Positions 23,226-34,679 of a stretch of 64,000 bases of DNA are shown here, piece after piece (position 1 is the first letter of the stretch; each line of letters starts with the position of its first letter). Location of the stretch: assembly GCA_036924085.1 (NCBI GenBank), contig JAVGWX010000007.1, forward strand, positions 34,399,953 to 34,463,952. Reading direction: 5' to 3'. The position numbers were made by a program, and so were the translations under genes. The notes under the pieces are model-generated. The model saw only the letters and a program-made list of their open reading frames with translations. It was not told the origin of the DNA and ran no database searches. Source of the stretch: Ariolimax columbianus (taxonomy: Eukaryota; Mollusca; Gastropoda; Stylommatophora; Arionidae).

Positions 23226-23288
23226 CATTTCTATCCATTGCTGTCATGTCCTTCCCTTGAAGAATAGTCAGTTCCACAATGATTTTAT
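23226..23288 (-). CDS. C2-domain gene exon: first C2 strands
   Basis: The 63-base exon lies between a ccttcattag acceptor and a gtgcgt donor. It encodes KIIVELTILQGKDMTAMDRN, the first beta strand and loop 1 of a C2 domain with its first Asp (AMDRNGYSD across the junction). It starts in phase 1 (two bases AT after a G gives Asp) and ends with one base completed by the exon at 20829-20971. Confidence 0.92.
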
Positions 23289-23394
23289 CTAATGAAGGAG
23301 ACATTTATTAAAATTATATTTCAGAAGTATTTATCACATCTTTTAAAAGTAACTGATTATGTATTACATCTGGTAGTCTAGAGATACCCCGATT

Positions 23395-23695
23395 GTGAAG
23401 ATGAAGTACATGTTAGGAGTATAATGGACAATGGGCGCATTCTAAAACAGGTGTTGTATGGTGAGCTGTCAGAGGGGAGAAGACTCCCATGCAGATCCCT
23501 GCTCAGATATAAAGATGTTTGCAAGGCATCAATGACAGACTTTTCCATCGACCACAGTGCTTGTGAAAACTCAGCCGCATTGTGGCCCACATGGAAGACA
23601 TCACTCCAAAATGGCCTAATGACATAAGCTACTCGGAGAGAGAAACTCAAAAATAATCGTATACGTCGAAAGGAGAAAAGACCAGTCTAGTGAAA
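23395..23695 (+). pseudogene. LINE G2, C-terminal fragment
   Basis: The plus strand reads NGRILKQVLYGELSEGRRL, RYKDVCKASMTDFSID and a W...A..RPTWKT-like end, matching the C-terminal order seen in G1 at 21620. It is short and truncated on both sides. Confidence 0.75.
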
Positions 23696-23699
23696 AATG

Positions 23700-24549
23700 A
23701 CATACCTGCTCCATGACCATCTGCATAGCCGAAAAAGTACATTTATTATTATAATTGCCAGTCCTCTAAACAATATTTCTGGTTCATCATCTTCTTTTTG
23801 TAACCTTTTAAGATATTTAAACTTTGTATAGTTATGGCATCATACATATCATATTGGTATTTTTATTTTTGTATTTGCAGATGTCATGTAAAAGTGCTTC
23901 AAATAAAAACCTTAAATATTATTTCTTCAATATTTATTAAGAAAAAATGGCACACAACGGTATCATTTAAAAAATGTAGACTTCATTGCATTCGGCTGAA
24001 GTTCCCCACAGAAATTGAAGAGACTTTGTGGAACTGGAGCACATCATGGATAATGTGGTGTGCTGAATCTTAACTGATGTTCAGAACTGAAGCTATTTAA
24101 TTTACAGTCATGATTTGTCATCATTCTGTGTTTAACTGCTACAATCAACTGTGATGTTACTACTCAGTATACCTGACCCAGTCAGCAACAGTCTGTCACA
24201 GAAATTATGCCATTTCTGAACTTCCTACTCCACTCATACATTTGCTAGCATGACATACATGCATCACTGTATTGAACCTTTGTTCGCTGATGGATTTATA
24301 TATAGTTTTCACCCCTTGTTAAAAAAAATGCTGCTTCTATGCTCCTCTAAGAAGTCCTTAGCAAGAATACTGCTAACTTACATGACAATGGCACAGTGTT
24401 TTTATTTTATATTGCAATTTTTAGGTTTTCATTTGTAGCTCCCTCATATAATCTAAATTAATATGAAATTTACACAAGAAATAAGGAGCAATTTATGTAT
24501 TAATGGACAAGTATAAACACCAAAATAACATAAATTAGAATGGAGTTAC
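23700..24549. other. Intronic AT-rich DNA, nothing recognised
   Basis: Only short motif-free frames are present (for example 23834-24073 and 24250-24438 on plus). No repeat boundaries were found. Confidence 0.5.
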
Positions 24550-24607
24550 CAGACAACAATTCATCCAAATAAGCAGCTGTTGTCGATCTTCTTCCTGGCA
24601 TCCCAGC
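24550..24607 (-). CDS. C2-domain gene exon preceding the C2 domain
   Basis: The 58-base exon has a ggtttcttctag acceptor and a gtaact donor. It starts in phase 0 and leaves one base (G). It encodes AGMPGRRSTTAAYLDELLS, leading straight into DKIIVEL of the C2 domain. Both alternative frames either hit a stop inside or force a stop in the next exon, so the frame is well determined. Confidence 0.85.
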
Positions 24608-25632
24608 CTAGAAGAAACCATACACTCAAATAAGTATATCATACACTATACATGCATAGCTTGTATATATAGTAGGATGATTACATGTGTAGGAGCACAG
24701 GTGAATAATGATAATTAAACAGAATTAAAATGATTCAACATGGATAAACTATTCACCAACAACAATTCTTCTGTTAAGAGCTATTTCATAAAGAAATACA
24801 ATTGATAAACATCACTAGAAACAAAATGTTGACAGAAATTATTGTCTATGCTAATATGCATGGGTTTTGATGATGATACTGTTTTTTCTCTGTATGCCTT
24901 TTGATTGAGAAACTGAGAAACTAGGTTAAAGCTGGCAACATTTTTACATGCTATGAAACAATTACACAGAATATCAAATTTTATTCCAATCCTTTTTCTA
25001 GTTACTTTTGATGATCAAACTTGTTACTACAAAATTAACTTTGACACATGCTATTATTTTGTCTATAATAATTTTAAGTAATTTGTAACCTAACAAATTT
25101 ATTAGAACAAAACAGTGTAAGCCATTTCAGAATATACAACTGCTATCAAATGTACCATAATACCTTCATGATAAATTTATAAATAAATAAAGGTTTCTCA
25201 ACTACAAATAAATACAAATGGATGTACCATACATGATAAAATACATTTTCTGGATAATTCCATGTTTTCAAAAGGATGAGAAGCATACACACAAAAAATA
25301 ACAACAACAAAAAAGCCAAATGATATAACCAATTTTATAAACCCAAAATAAAAGGACCAAATGTGCCCTCAGTTATACAACAATGCTATCAAAAAAGCTA
25401 CATTTTTAAATCACCAATCATACTGAAGTGAATGTTAATTATACATCTTCATCAATCAATAATCACAGCCTTTTCAAGCTTTTTGTGGAGCATAAGTCAT
25501 TAACTTGTCCAAATTCAGTGAATAATTTGTGACATAAAGTTTCTACAAGAGTGGTGAGTCTCAAGCCTTAACTCTCCTTAGTCATTCTCATGACATGTCT
25601 GACAGGTTTTGGTTAGTGGTAATATTTGCTAC
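24608..25632. other. Intronic AT-rich DNA, nothing recognised
   Basis: Very AT-rich, with homopolymer runs and no coding or repeat signal I can support. Confidence 0.5.
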
Positions 25633-25670
25633 CTTTCCAGGCCCTGATAATACTCTGGTGATTACAAACT
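25633..25670 (-). CDS. C2-domain gene, 38-base exon
   Basis: A small exon between a tgtttcttag acceptor and a gtagca donor. In the frame set by the exon at 24550-24607 it reads FVITRVLSGPGK after two bases (AG) that complete a codon begun upstream. Its end is phase 0, which matches the next exon. It requires a preceding exon ending in phase 1. Short size makes it less certain than the C2 exons. Confidence 0.6.
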
Positions 25671-25743
25671 CTAAGAAACAGAAAATGGGCCAATATTATA
25701 CTTCTTCTTAACATTAATTTTCCTACAACTTTCTTCTTAAATT

Positions 25744-25977
25744 GGGGGACAGCATGGGCTAGTGGTTAAGTAACACGGCTCCCAATCCGAAGGTGCTGGG
25801 TTCGCTCCCCAATCACAGTACCGACAGTTACCCAGCAGAAGCAAACCCTTAGAAAATGCAGGAGGAAGCAACCCTTACATAAAATGTATGCGAAGTCGGA
25901 TGCGCTGGCTGACAGTTGCAAAATAAAAACATAGTGCCTTGTTGAATGGAGAAATAAGGCGAACGCAAAAAAAAAAT
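25744..25977 (+). mobile_element. tRNA-derived SINE family S, copy S2
   Basis: Shares the S1 layout: GGGCTAGTGGTTAAG, GCTGGGTTCG in the B-box region (slightly mutated), AAACCCTTAGAAAATGCAGG and an A-rich tail after GGCGAACG. No clear target duplication was found. Confidence 0.9.
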
Positions 25978-26119
25978 AACTAACAAAATTATTCAATTTA
26001 TCATTATTCCCCCAGTCTTAGCTTTATGCTAAGGTAAGGTACATTTTAAATAAGATATGGTATTGATAAAAAGATTCTGAGTGAATAATAATTACAGTAC
26101 TTATTTTGGTCAATTATTA

Positions 26120-26460
26120 AACATAGCTGTCAGATGCGCTGTGTGGGAAAAGCAGCCAGAAATACAATCCGCGACAGAATCCAAAACACCACACTGAGGT
26201 AAATAGTAGAGACAAATCAAGTCAGTGCTTACATTGACACTAAAAAAATCAAGTAGTTAGGTCATTTAGTCAGAATGGATTATGATCAGCCTGCAATGAG
26301 AGCATATTATTTGCAGGTCCATGTGCAAGGGGTCAACCTCGATGTTGATGAATTGTAAGGTGTCTCCGACACACTCAGGAAATTAAACTAAACAACAGCA
26401 CCACCCTTCTACCTGGAGATAACAAGAAATCTGCAATGCCTTATGGTAACGGTAGTAAGA
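26120..26460 (+). pseudogene. LINE C-terminal relic
   Basis: The plus strand reads MRCVGKAARNTIRDRIQNTT and later IKxLGHLVRMDYDQPAMRAY in broken frames, the EMR...GH..RM pattern near the C-terminus of many LINE ORFs. The family is not assigned. Confidence 0.5.
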
Positions 26461-26561
26461 CAAAATAGGAAGAAAATTAAAAAATATAATTCCATGGGTA
26501 TTTGCTTGAAGGTACACTTATGTATCCACGTTTTGGTCTTTATGGTGAAGATACATACAAG

Positions 26562-27056
26562 AGGTGTTTAAGTCAAACCTGGACTTTTTTTTGTAAGGAA
26601 AATTACAATTTTTTTCAAGTAATGCCATTAATTTTTTAATATAATTTCCTGCAACGTTTATGCACTTATCCCAGCATTTAAGTAATGCTTGAAAAGCTTC
26701 AGCATAGAAAGATTTATCAGTATGTCTGAACTGATCCAGGACAGCCTGTTTCATTTCATCATCAGTGCTGAAATGCATGAATTCTTTTAGGGGTCTAAAC
26801 AGGTAGAAATAGTTTGGAGCGAGTTGCTGCAGATGGCACATAGTGCAGTCAGCCGTAAGGTCGAGTGTTATCTTGCAGGTGAAGGACACTCTTTGTGATC
26901 AAACCCAACATGCACTAACCTTCCGAAAATGCAAATATTCACAAATAATAGTGTTCACCGTACTCAGATAGCGATAGAAAGACTTGCCTTTTGTGCAATT
27001 TTGCTTTAACCCATTCAGGTAGAACTAGAACAAAAAGTCCCGGTTCGACTTGATTG
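26562..27056 (-). mobile_element. Mariner element, internally deleted
   Basis: Inverted ends are visible: AGGTGTTTAAGTCAAACCTGG near 26562 and an imperfect inverted match (AAAGTCCCGGTTCGACTT) near 27034-27052. The minus-strand frame at 26518-26889 reads LAPNYFYLFRPLKEFMHFST, TDDEMKQAVL and LLKCWDKCINVAGNYI, the C-terminal third of mariner transposases. The catalytic region upstream is missing, so the copy is non-autonomous. Confidence 0.82.
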
Positions 27057-28560
27057 GCATGCAAGAAATATAATCTTTCATTTTACTGAGGTCTAGCAGG
27101 TAGAGCTTTCATTGCCACAAAAGTTATATGTTTTCTGCTTCTTCTTTATTGGTTCTCTATATGTGCTAGTTAGTAGCCCCTTTCAGTCATGACTAACTAT
27201 AGGATGCAGATTAAATGGCAGGCATATGTTCTTGAATTTAGAACATTATTGTAAAAGGCACAATGAAAATAAAAAAGGAAGTGCAAGAAATAATATAATC
27301 TACAAGCTGACAACCACTAGATGGGGACCATCTGCAATGGTACTACAAGCATCAGCCCTGCACTTTGTCTCTCAGCAGCAGAGCATGCTGCACCAGTATG
27401 GAACCAGTCTTCACACACAAAACATATAATATCAATATGGTAGCAAATGAGACGTGCTGTATTGTGACCAATATCAGAAGAAAAGGTTTAGCAATCATTG
27501 ACATTGTACCACTGAACATTTGAAGATGTGCTGCATCAGAAGATGACAGGAAAAAACAATCCTGTGGATATACACCAGAGAGAGTTTGACTGAAATCCAG
27601 GCAAAGTTTTCTGCAAACTGTACATCGTTGGAACAGAACCTTTAGAAAAACCACACTGAAATGTGGCATCAAAAGTGTGGTTATAAATGGATGGAGATTA
27701 AAGTAGAGCTTGCCACGAGACATAATAGTGATGTACACTATATGGAGGTTGAACCTGAAAAAAATATGGATATACGGACAATGATATTTGTGAATGTGAA
27801 CCCAAGACCAAGAACACCCCTGCTTAACTATTTCAGAATGCAATTAGAGATCTGCTGGTAGCAAACGAAAAGGCATCCATGGTGGCTGGTTTCTGGTCGA
27901 ACACTGTGAGGTTGCCGAACATGAAAATTAAGTAAGTACCCAGTGGAAAATTCTGTTCAAGCTTACTTCTTAGCTAAGTAAAGGCACTAAACATTGCTGA
28001 AGAAACAACAAACAAAACGCCAATGCCAGCAGAATGTATACCTTACTAATGCAATGGCAGTTCTGCAAGCCCTTATGACAGTCAGAGGTCCCAAAAAGCG
28101 TTCAGGGATCCTAAGGAGACATGAGAAGGGGATCTCTCTAAACACTGTTCAAGAGAACTCAAGCACATAACTTCGGAACATTGTCCAAAAACAAATAAGT
28201 GTCCAGCATACAGAACAATTGAGCAGGCTTTGCTTAAAAACATTTTCTCATTACAAATTATTATTATGATCAACTTGGACTGACAAAGTAGTTAGGAGGC
28301 ACAATGTCACTGCCTAACAGAAAACCAGTACAGCATGAGCCAGACATGTATATCTTAAATGTCAGATTTGTAATTTCTCTTACCCACGTCACCCAATTAA
28401 TTTGATATTATGGTTGCCCAAAGGGATGGTGTAGGAGATGGATGGTGGAACCAGGCTCGACTGGTTCCTCAGTGTGTAGGAAATTTAGCTAGATAACAGC
28501 ATGTTTATTTTTAGATGATTGTTATGAACAACCGAGGTCTGGACAAAGCTAGGCCAGCAT
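27057..28560. other. Intronic DNA without a recognised gene
   Basis: The minus frame 27352-27843 (163 codons) and the overlapping plus frames show no motif and look fortuitous. No tRNA-like boxes and no clear repeat ends were found. Confidence 0.45.
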
Positions 28561-28809
28561 GAACTGGACACATTTGAGTCCAAACATAGAGTCTGTTATA
28601 CTAAAATATTTAAACACCTTAATGTTTACTGGTGTTCTGTCCATTTTGCAGTGCTGGTCAAGGAAGTTCTTTGTAGTTGGGGAGATGTGGCTTGTTACAT
28701 GGTTTGGTGGTGGAGTTTGGCTGGCTTTTATGTATGCATATATATTATGGCTTGTATGTTTATGATGGTGCTGATGAGATTTTCATGGTCCTCGTCTATG
28801 TTTATATCT

Positions 28810-29175
28810 ATGCTATATCTAGGGTGGAAGCAGGTGGCCTTCTGTAGTAATGTTGGTTTTTTCGTGCCTCATTAAAATTGAAGCTGAGGTGTGCACGCAT
28901 CAGGCGGTGGTCGCTACCTGTGACAAAGGGTGCGACTACTACAACATACGTGAACGTTTGACAGTTGGAGAGTTTGTGGTCTAGTTCCTGGTGGTGCTGA
29001 CCGTTTGAGCTGACATGTGTCCAACGTTCCTGAGGTGGTTTTTCAAAGAAACTATTGCCATGATAAAAGTGATGTGACTCGCAGATGATTGCCAGTTTCT
29101 TCTCCATCTCATTTCATCTTTGGCTAAGTGATCAGTGACCACCACACCTGATGGTGTCGTTATTGGTAGTAACAA
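28810..29175 (-). pseudogene. LINE endonuclease C-terminal fragment
   Basis: Frames in the minus direction give SLKNHLRNVGH/FFEKPPQERWTHVSSNGQHH, ELDHKLSN and TGSDHRLMRAHLSFN. The RRWTxxSPNG, E-x-D-Y and GSDHR blocks are the endonuclease C-terminus of an APE-type LINE. One frameshift lies between the first two blocks. Confidence 0.78.
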
Positions 29176-29560
29176 GCTCCATTCACTTCATCCAGTCCAT
29201 GCTTAGCATGAGGACACAACTCTAGTTCATGACTTCCACTTCAGCTTCTATGGTTTTTCGCCAAGTTGTCTTATGTTGGCCTTGCTTCTTTTTTATGCTG
29301 TTTTTCAACAGAATTCTCCATATCTTTAGCTTGGTGTTTGTACTGTACTGTGAAGATTTCCATATGTTAATTCAGCTGGTGAAAGCTGCTCTTGCTTTGT
29401 TGATTTTGCTTTTGATGTCTTTGCCAGTTGTACTGTCTCGCTTAACAGTGCTTTCTAGAGATATAATTGTGCTTTGTATTTAGATTCTGTCAATGTTCTT
29501 CTTGTCAAATTGTCTTTGAAGATAATACTTCCACATTTCTTTTTTGTCTGCTTAACTTCT
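29176..29560 (-). pseudogene. LINE L, C-terminal fragment with internal deletion
   Basis: The minus strand reads TGKDIKSKINKARAAF, NIWKSSQYSTNTKLKI and then directly KTTWRKTIEAEV, skipping the usual YGAETW and GH..RK region. The blocks match the end of a widespread LINE ORF (KARAAF, IW.SKQLS, RPK.TWRR.IEAE). Confidence 0.7.
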
Positions 29561-29799
29561 TCTCTGGTAGCTCTTGAGCTGTTTTATATTTCATAGAGAC
29601 TTAATTTGTCCTTGCTTTTAACCATAACTTGAATACGTTTTCCATGATTTCCTAGTAGCATTCAAACCAAATTAATTTTAAAAAATGTGTTGCCCTGTTT
29701 TTAGATCTACATTTCTGTTCACAGTGCATTAGTAATTGCATGTTTTGTTTCTGTTTCTAAGAATCGATGTCACTGCACTACGGGCATACCCATAGGTGT

Positions 29800-30300
29800 T
29801 CAGTCTCTCTCAGAAAATGGTGCAGAGTTCGGAAACTGATTGTCCCCCTGTAGCTCGCTGGTTATACACTCTCTTGCTCCATTCTCTCATGCGTCCTACT
29901 CCGCTCGAACCTCGTTTAATGTAGAAACTTTGCAGACTATAGATTGCTGCTTCATCTATTGTCGTGTCCTCATCTAACAAGCAATCATTGATTGATTTCA
30001 AAATGTCACTCCTATCCATCACTAAATTGCCCATGACGGGAGCTTATGAAGCCAAGATGTCAACTAATTTATTGTCCTGAACCCAAGCATGACGAGAACA
30101 GTAGATCCATGTCAACTCCTGGAGGTTTGAGGCCTCAACAGTTGCTATCCACTCGTACTTAAGCCATCCCTTCTGGAGTATGGCTTGCGTATACCTGTCA
30201 TGATGACTGCCCTTGTTATGGAAGTCTCAGATATCCATCTCAGTGCTGAGGTCACAGCTTCCATCTCCATTATCAAACTGCATGTTTTAAATCCTTCAAT
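29800..30300 (-). pseudogene. LINE H1, RNase H end and C-terminus
   Basis: Minus-strand frames give LQELTWIYCSRHAWVQDNK, APVMGNLVMDRSDILKSIND and VGRMREWSKRVYNQRATG. WIYCxxHxxVxxNxxAD is the last RNase H block, and the rest is a conserved tail. It is the same family as 39750-41390 and 50840-53030; it is the only copy here that keeps this C-terminal end. Confidence 0.72.
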
Positions 30301-30760
30301 CTTTTCTTTGTGTATCTCACTTCTGCTGAGATGTCTCTAAAATTTATAATCATATTTTGACATATTTCAGCACTGATATGTTAAAGATTTAGACATTTTA
30401 TGTTGATTATGTTTGTGATATTTGAGCTATGAGACAAATTTGATGTACTTTTTGTGACATATTGATAGGCAAATGATCTGTGTTGATGTTTGGTACATCT
30501 CTTGGGTTTGTGATGTCTTTTCTGAATCCGTTTCTAGTTAGTCAATCTATAATGCCCAAACATTACTATTCCATCTATACCAGATGTCTCAAACTCAAAC
30601 ATCCCTGTGGGTTGCATGAGGACAAGGTTGACAAGGCTGATAAAAATCTTTGACTTTTTCGATGCCCAGGGTAACAAGTTTTCTCTCTTTCTTTCTTTGT
30701 GTCAAGTAGTGAAATGTACATCTTTTCTTTAGATGTTTTGTGCCTCCATACAGGGTGTTA

Positions 30761-30808
30761 GTGACATAGGGAGTTGGTGACATAGGGAGTTGGTGACATA
30801 GGGAGTTG
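30761..30808. repeat. 16-bp tandem repeat, three units
   Basis: GTGACATAGGGAGTTG is repeated three times without change and is followed by a partial unit. It lies in the low-coordinate part of the hAT element beside a LINE C-terminal relic. The perfect identity implies a recent expansion. Confidence 0.97.
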
Positions 30809-30829
30809 GTGACAGCAGTTGCATCCACA

Positions 30830-31250
30830 ATTCTGACAATGATGGACAATCTAGAAGATGATGTGTTACTCTTTTCTCTTGTCTGTCACAGTGCTTATAG
30901 TATGAAGTATGGTCTGCGTTCACTCTGAGTAGGTGTTTGTTCAACAGCACATGTCTTGTTCACAACATGAAAATTGTACTCTGGATCTTTCGCTCAAATT
31001 GTTGATGTTATCTTTGGGATTGGGTTGAGACATGTTTGCATACAGAGCTTTTGCAATTACACCAGCAGTCTACCGGTCCATCCATTGTTGTAGATTATAT
31101 TTTTAGTAACTCTTTCATTGGTGGGGATCTATGGGTTGTGACTTATTTGCTACTGTTATTGCCAGTTTATCAGCAGACCGATCACTTAGATTTGAAGATT
31201 CACCATTATTGAGAATGGGGAAGTTAAGTTTTTGCAACAGATTTTTCTGA
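30830..31250 (-). pseudogene. LINE C-terminal Cys/His relic
   Basis: The minus strand reads LLNKHLLRVNADHT, YYKHCDRQEKRVTHHLLDCP, a Cys...His...Cys ending like that of RNase H-bearing LINEs. Upstream frames are broken. The family is not assigned. Confidence 0.5.
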
Positions 31251-31334
31251 GATAGATCTACTTAGTTTGTATATGTAGATGCAACAAACAAATTTTGTGT
31301 GTAAACTAACAGATATGTTGATCATCATTGATTA

Positions 31335-32560
31335 TCTGTCCTGTTTCCTGGAAAACTACTGAGCCGTAGAGCTCCCTACTCTTCTATATGCCAGTGAGAT
31401 GTGGACTATGTACAGCAGGCATGATAGGAAAATAAATCACTTCCATACAAGCTGCCTCCTTAGATTGTTCAAAATACAGTGGCAGGATAATGTATGGTGA
31501 GCTGAAAGAAGGCCTGCATCTGGTCGGTAACCAAAAGAAGCATTTCAAAGACTCCCTCAAAGTATCTCTGACACAGTTCTACATCAATGCAAACTCATAG
31601 GAATGTCTCACACAGTTCCGCAAGGCATAGTGTGGAACCACCATCAGAGGCGCCTCCATTGCTGAGAAATGCTGGGCCTCCGAACCACATAAAAAACACT
31701 CTGCGAAAAGACAAAACAACTGAAATGCACATGTCCAATTATCATCATGTAGCATGTCCTTTGCAGAACGTCGCTCTCATGACAGCCTGTCTGTAGGAAA
31801 CTCTGTCTTCCGCCAGTCTTCCTCCAAGGTCAAAACCAGTGTCTCTTTGATGCCCTGGGTCCAACATCTTCTATGTCAGCCCTGCCTTGCTTTCTAGTGA
31901 CCATGCCCTCATCAATAACCACTCCTTTTAGTCCGTTGTGACATTTGACGTGTCCAAAAAACCTCAGTTTTCGAGTCATTACATCATTTATAAGCCAATT
32001 CTCCAGGTCTTGCCAGATGGATCTGTTTGTTTCTTTCTTTGTCCACAGGATATTCAGGACTCTTCTGTAGCACTGTGTCTTACAAGCACCGATCTTCACT
32101 CTTAATACTTTTGTAATTGTCCATGTTTCCCATCCATAGGTTACCACAGAAAAAATGCATGTTTTAGGATCTTTAGTTTTAGTTCCTTGTTTGTATTATG
32201 TCATAGGTTCTGCATACTCCTTAGCTTCTGCATTGCCATAGTCAGTCATCGTCTTACTTCTTTGCACAGTTTTCATTGTTATTTAGTATTGATCCAAGAT
32301 ATTCAAAATGTGCAACATTTTCAATCTATTCAACAGTCATCTCGATTTTGGGTTGGAATTTTGTCTTATCAGTTGTCCTTATCTTACATTTCCAATTCTG
32401 ACCTTAAATGCTACATATGTGGAAGGGGTTTCCGTGCCAGAATTGGACTAAACAGCCACCTCCTGACTCACCAGTGGGGTGCAACACAACATGTCTGATT
32501 GCAGTTGTCCCATCGCTTGCGATGGATGGCTATTATTATTATCCGTCCTGTATGGAGCTT
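31335..32560 (+). pseudogene. LINE G3, C-terminal part, split by F2a
   Basis: Plus-strand pieces read LLYASEMWTMYSRHDRKINH, LRRLF-like, GGnQKKHFKDSLKVSL and, after a 645-base interruption, LKCYICGRGFRARIGLNSHL with TH, a C2H2-like zinc finger that ends this LINE type. A short 3' end follows (CATCGCTTGCGATGG). The two halves are separated by the minus-strand insertion at 31741-32385. Confidence 0.8.
31741..32385 (-). mobile_element. LINE F2a, 5'-truncated copy inserted in G3
   Basis: Flanked by ACATGTCCAATT (31729-31740) and ACATTTCCAATT (32386-32397), a 12-bp duplication with one mismatch. The minus strand gives VAHFEYLGSIL, VTYGWETWTITK, TQCYRRVLNI and KLRFFGHVKCHNGLKG. The 3' end at the low coordinate carries an ATC repeat. 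The same 3' sequence recurs at 56084 and 62205. Confidence 0.85.
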
Positions 32561-32849
32561 AGAAATTTTGTTTTCAAACAAGTGCCACCGAAAATGAGTA
32601 AGTTTATATGTTTGTGCTGTTTTTCAACACTATCACCTTCATTTTCTTGTACCTTAGAAACTAATACACACACAACAAAAACACCAATAAGTTCTTTAAT
32701 CTATGTCTCTACACACAACAAAATCATTTATATATATATATATAAACCAACCAATAAAAAGGTTACAGGCTCTCAAAGTCAACAACCACAGTAAAATGTT
32801 ATGTGCTGAAAAAATAATGTGGCAGTGTAAAGGTTAAGCCGAGAAACAA

Positions 32850-34110
32850 ATTATGAGTGTAAGTATATTCATATTCCTGTATATTCCATCAAGAAGTTTG
32901 ATTTAAACTTTTCCTAAGGACAGAGTGGAATAATTGGCCATGTTTCCAAAAATTAGCTGTTTCTGTCACAATGTTAGCTTGACTCTGAATGATTTCACAC
33001 AACCATACATCTGTGTTATCACCCATCTTTTAACTTTGGATTTCAATATATTTATGTGATCAACTAAGTCTGTTTAAAAAAAAAAGGTTGCAGATAAAGT
33101 TTGAATGAGAAATGCAAAACCTCCATGACTTTCATTTTCAGGAAGGTCTCAATCTCCTTCCTGAGTGAGGAAAAAATGAAATACTTCAAAACATTTCCAA
33201 GACTCAGCCACCTAATTTCAAAATGATAAAAAAAGTTCTCCATATTAGCTTACAATGTTTTTTTTAGAAAAGAGGTAAACTGTCTGTGATTTTATGCTCT
33301 TGAGCAAATTAAATTTACAGTATTAACAACAATGTCTATATCTGTCTTTATTTGTAAGTTTTTACCACACAAAGTTTCTTGATACACATTACAATTATTC
33401 CTGTGAAATTATTACTGGTAAAATGAGACTATTCAGTTGGGACTTTATTAATCCAACAACACTAATGTTTTCAAAGCACAATGTTGGTGCACTTTTGGTT
33501 GCCATGGATATGAGTTTGTCCCAAAGTAATAGTTTTTTTTCTCTAGGCACTCTCTGAGTCCATGAAATATGTCATGTCCCATTGTGGTACCATTCATTGG
33601 CATTAGGTCTACAGCTCTTCAGTTACATTGATACTAGCATCTACACCTTTTATCAACACTGCACACTGTGTGCTCTTGTCCATTTCTATTGAAAATCTTT
33701 CAAAGTTTTTAGACTTTTGAATCAATTGTTCCTTTACATTACTTGCTAGCTCAGTAATTCTTAATGCAACTGTATTAGTGGACAAGCTGATATTCCTCAA
33801 ATAGGTTATTCTAATCCGGGCATAGAATTTCACTTTAAAAAGACTGTCTTTAACAATTTGACCTTCTGTAAATAGAACTGTAACTTCATTTGACTTATTA
33901 ATGTTCGATAAATGCTTATTTCAGTTTCAGAACTGTTTCCTCTAATTTTTCTAGTCACAGTATCATACATATGGCCATCAATTCATTGCCATGATGATCA
34001 TCATACTCTTTAAGCATAACTATTATTAGAAGACATATTTAGGCATTGAACTCTATCCTTAAACTGTGTGAACAAATATAAATTCTTCCCTTTATCTTGG
34101 AAAATAATTT
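32850..34110 (-). pseudogene. hAT transposase relic
   Basis: Broken minus-strand frames give ISLSTNTVALRITELASNV, FERFSIEMDKSTQCAVLIKG, VDASINVTEEL, PMNGTTMGHDIF, LCGKNLQIK, NHRQFTSFLK and FYHFEIRWLSLGNVLKYF in order. D-E/K-S-T, the TTTG block and RWLS are hallmarks of hAT transposases of the type also domesticated in vertebrate ZBED-like genes. At least eight frame breaks show it is inactive. The first 150 residues are barely readable and the dimerisation end is not found. Confidence 0.85.
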
Positions 34111-34247
34111 TTTTAACAAACGCTCTCTTTTGGACACCACACCATTTTTTTCAAGGCATTTAAAAAACTAAGACTGGGTCAATACTAACTCTATGCATAA
34201 AAGCTTTAGCACGGAAAAGAACCAATGCAGTTGGTGAATTGTATTAC

Positions 34248-34313
34248 CTTTAGAAATGATGGTTTCATCAATCACTAGTAACAGTTTATACAAGAATGAG
34301 AGAACAACTGGAG
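34248..34313 (-). CDS. Possible cassette exon of the C2 gene inside the hAT
   Basis: A 66-base minus-strand segment has a tttttcttttctag acceptor and a gtaata donor, and an open frame PVVLSFLYKLLLVIDETIIS. It is phase 1 at both ends, so it could be included or skipped without a frame change, and its end fits the 38-base exon at 25633-25670. It lies within the inferred hAT boundaries, where an ancestral exon should not be. It may be an exonised piece of transposon or a chance match. Confidence 0.3.
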
Positions 34314-34679
34314 CTAGAAAAGAAAAATATGCAAGATTCTCCTATAAAAAATGAAACACGATTTAGTATGAGAATTTGTCACCCAACTACACAGTAAAGG
34401 ACAACATAACATTTTTTTTATCCCATTGTGAAAAATATACGAGTGCTAAGGGATGGGCTTAAGCATACAGAGCAATGCCTATGGTTTTGTAAAAATTTGA
34501 AGAATTTGAAGCAGAAACTGAAATTTGTGTTTAATGCTTTCTGTATGGTTGTACCCATAATTCATACTTATGGTGCTGAATTGTTTCTTAATATCTGTTT
34601 TGATTTTCTTCGGTAACAGACTGATTCAGCCTACACTGCCATGCAGTCCTGTTTTTTAAATTTCATCTATAAAGTTCAC

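Noticed and set aside
27352..27843. 163-codon minus frame as a host gene.
   Set aside because: No domain, no splice context, unusual composition and overlapping frames on the other strand; likely chance.
32400..32500. The CYICGRGFRARIGLNSHLLTH frame as a host zinc-finger exon.
   Set aside because: It continues the C-terminus of LINE G3 once the F2a insertion is removed, and no splice sites frame it.
34248..34313. Treating this exon as an ordinary ancestral exon of the C2 gene.
   Set aside because: It lies between hAT ends that have an exact 8-bp duplication, so an ancestral exon should not be there; it is kept only as a low-confidence cassette.
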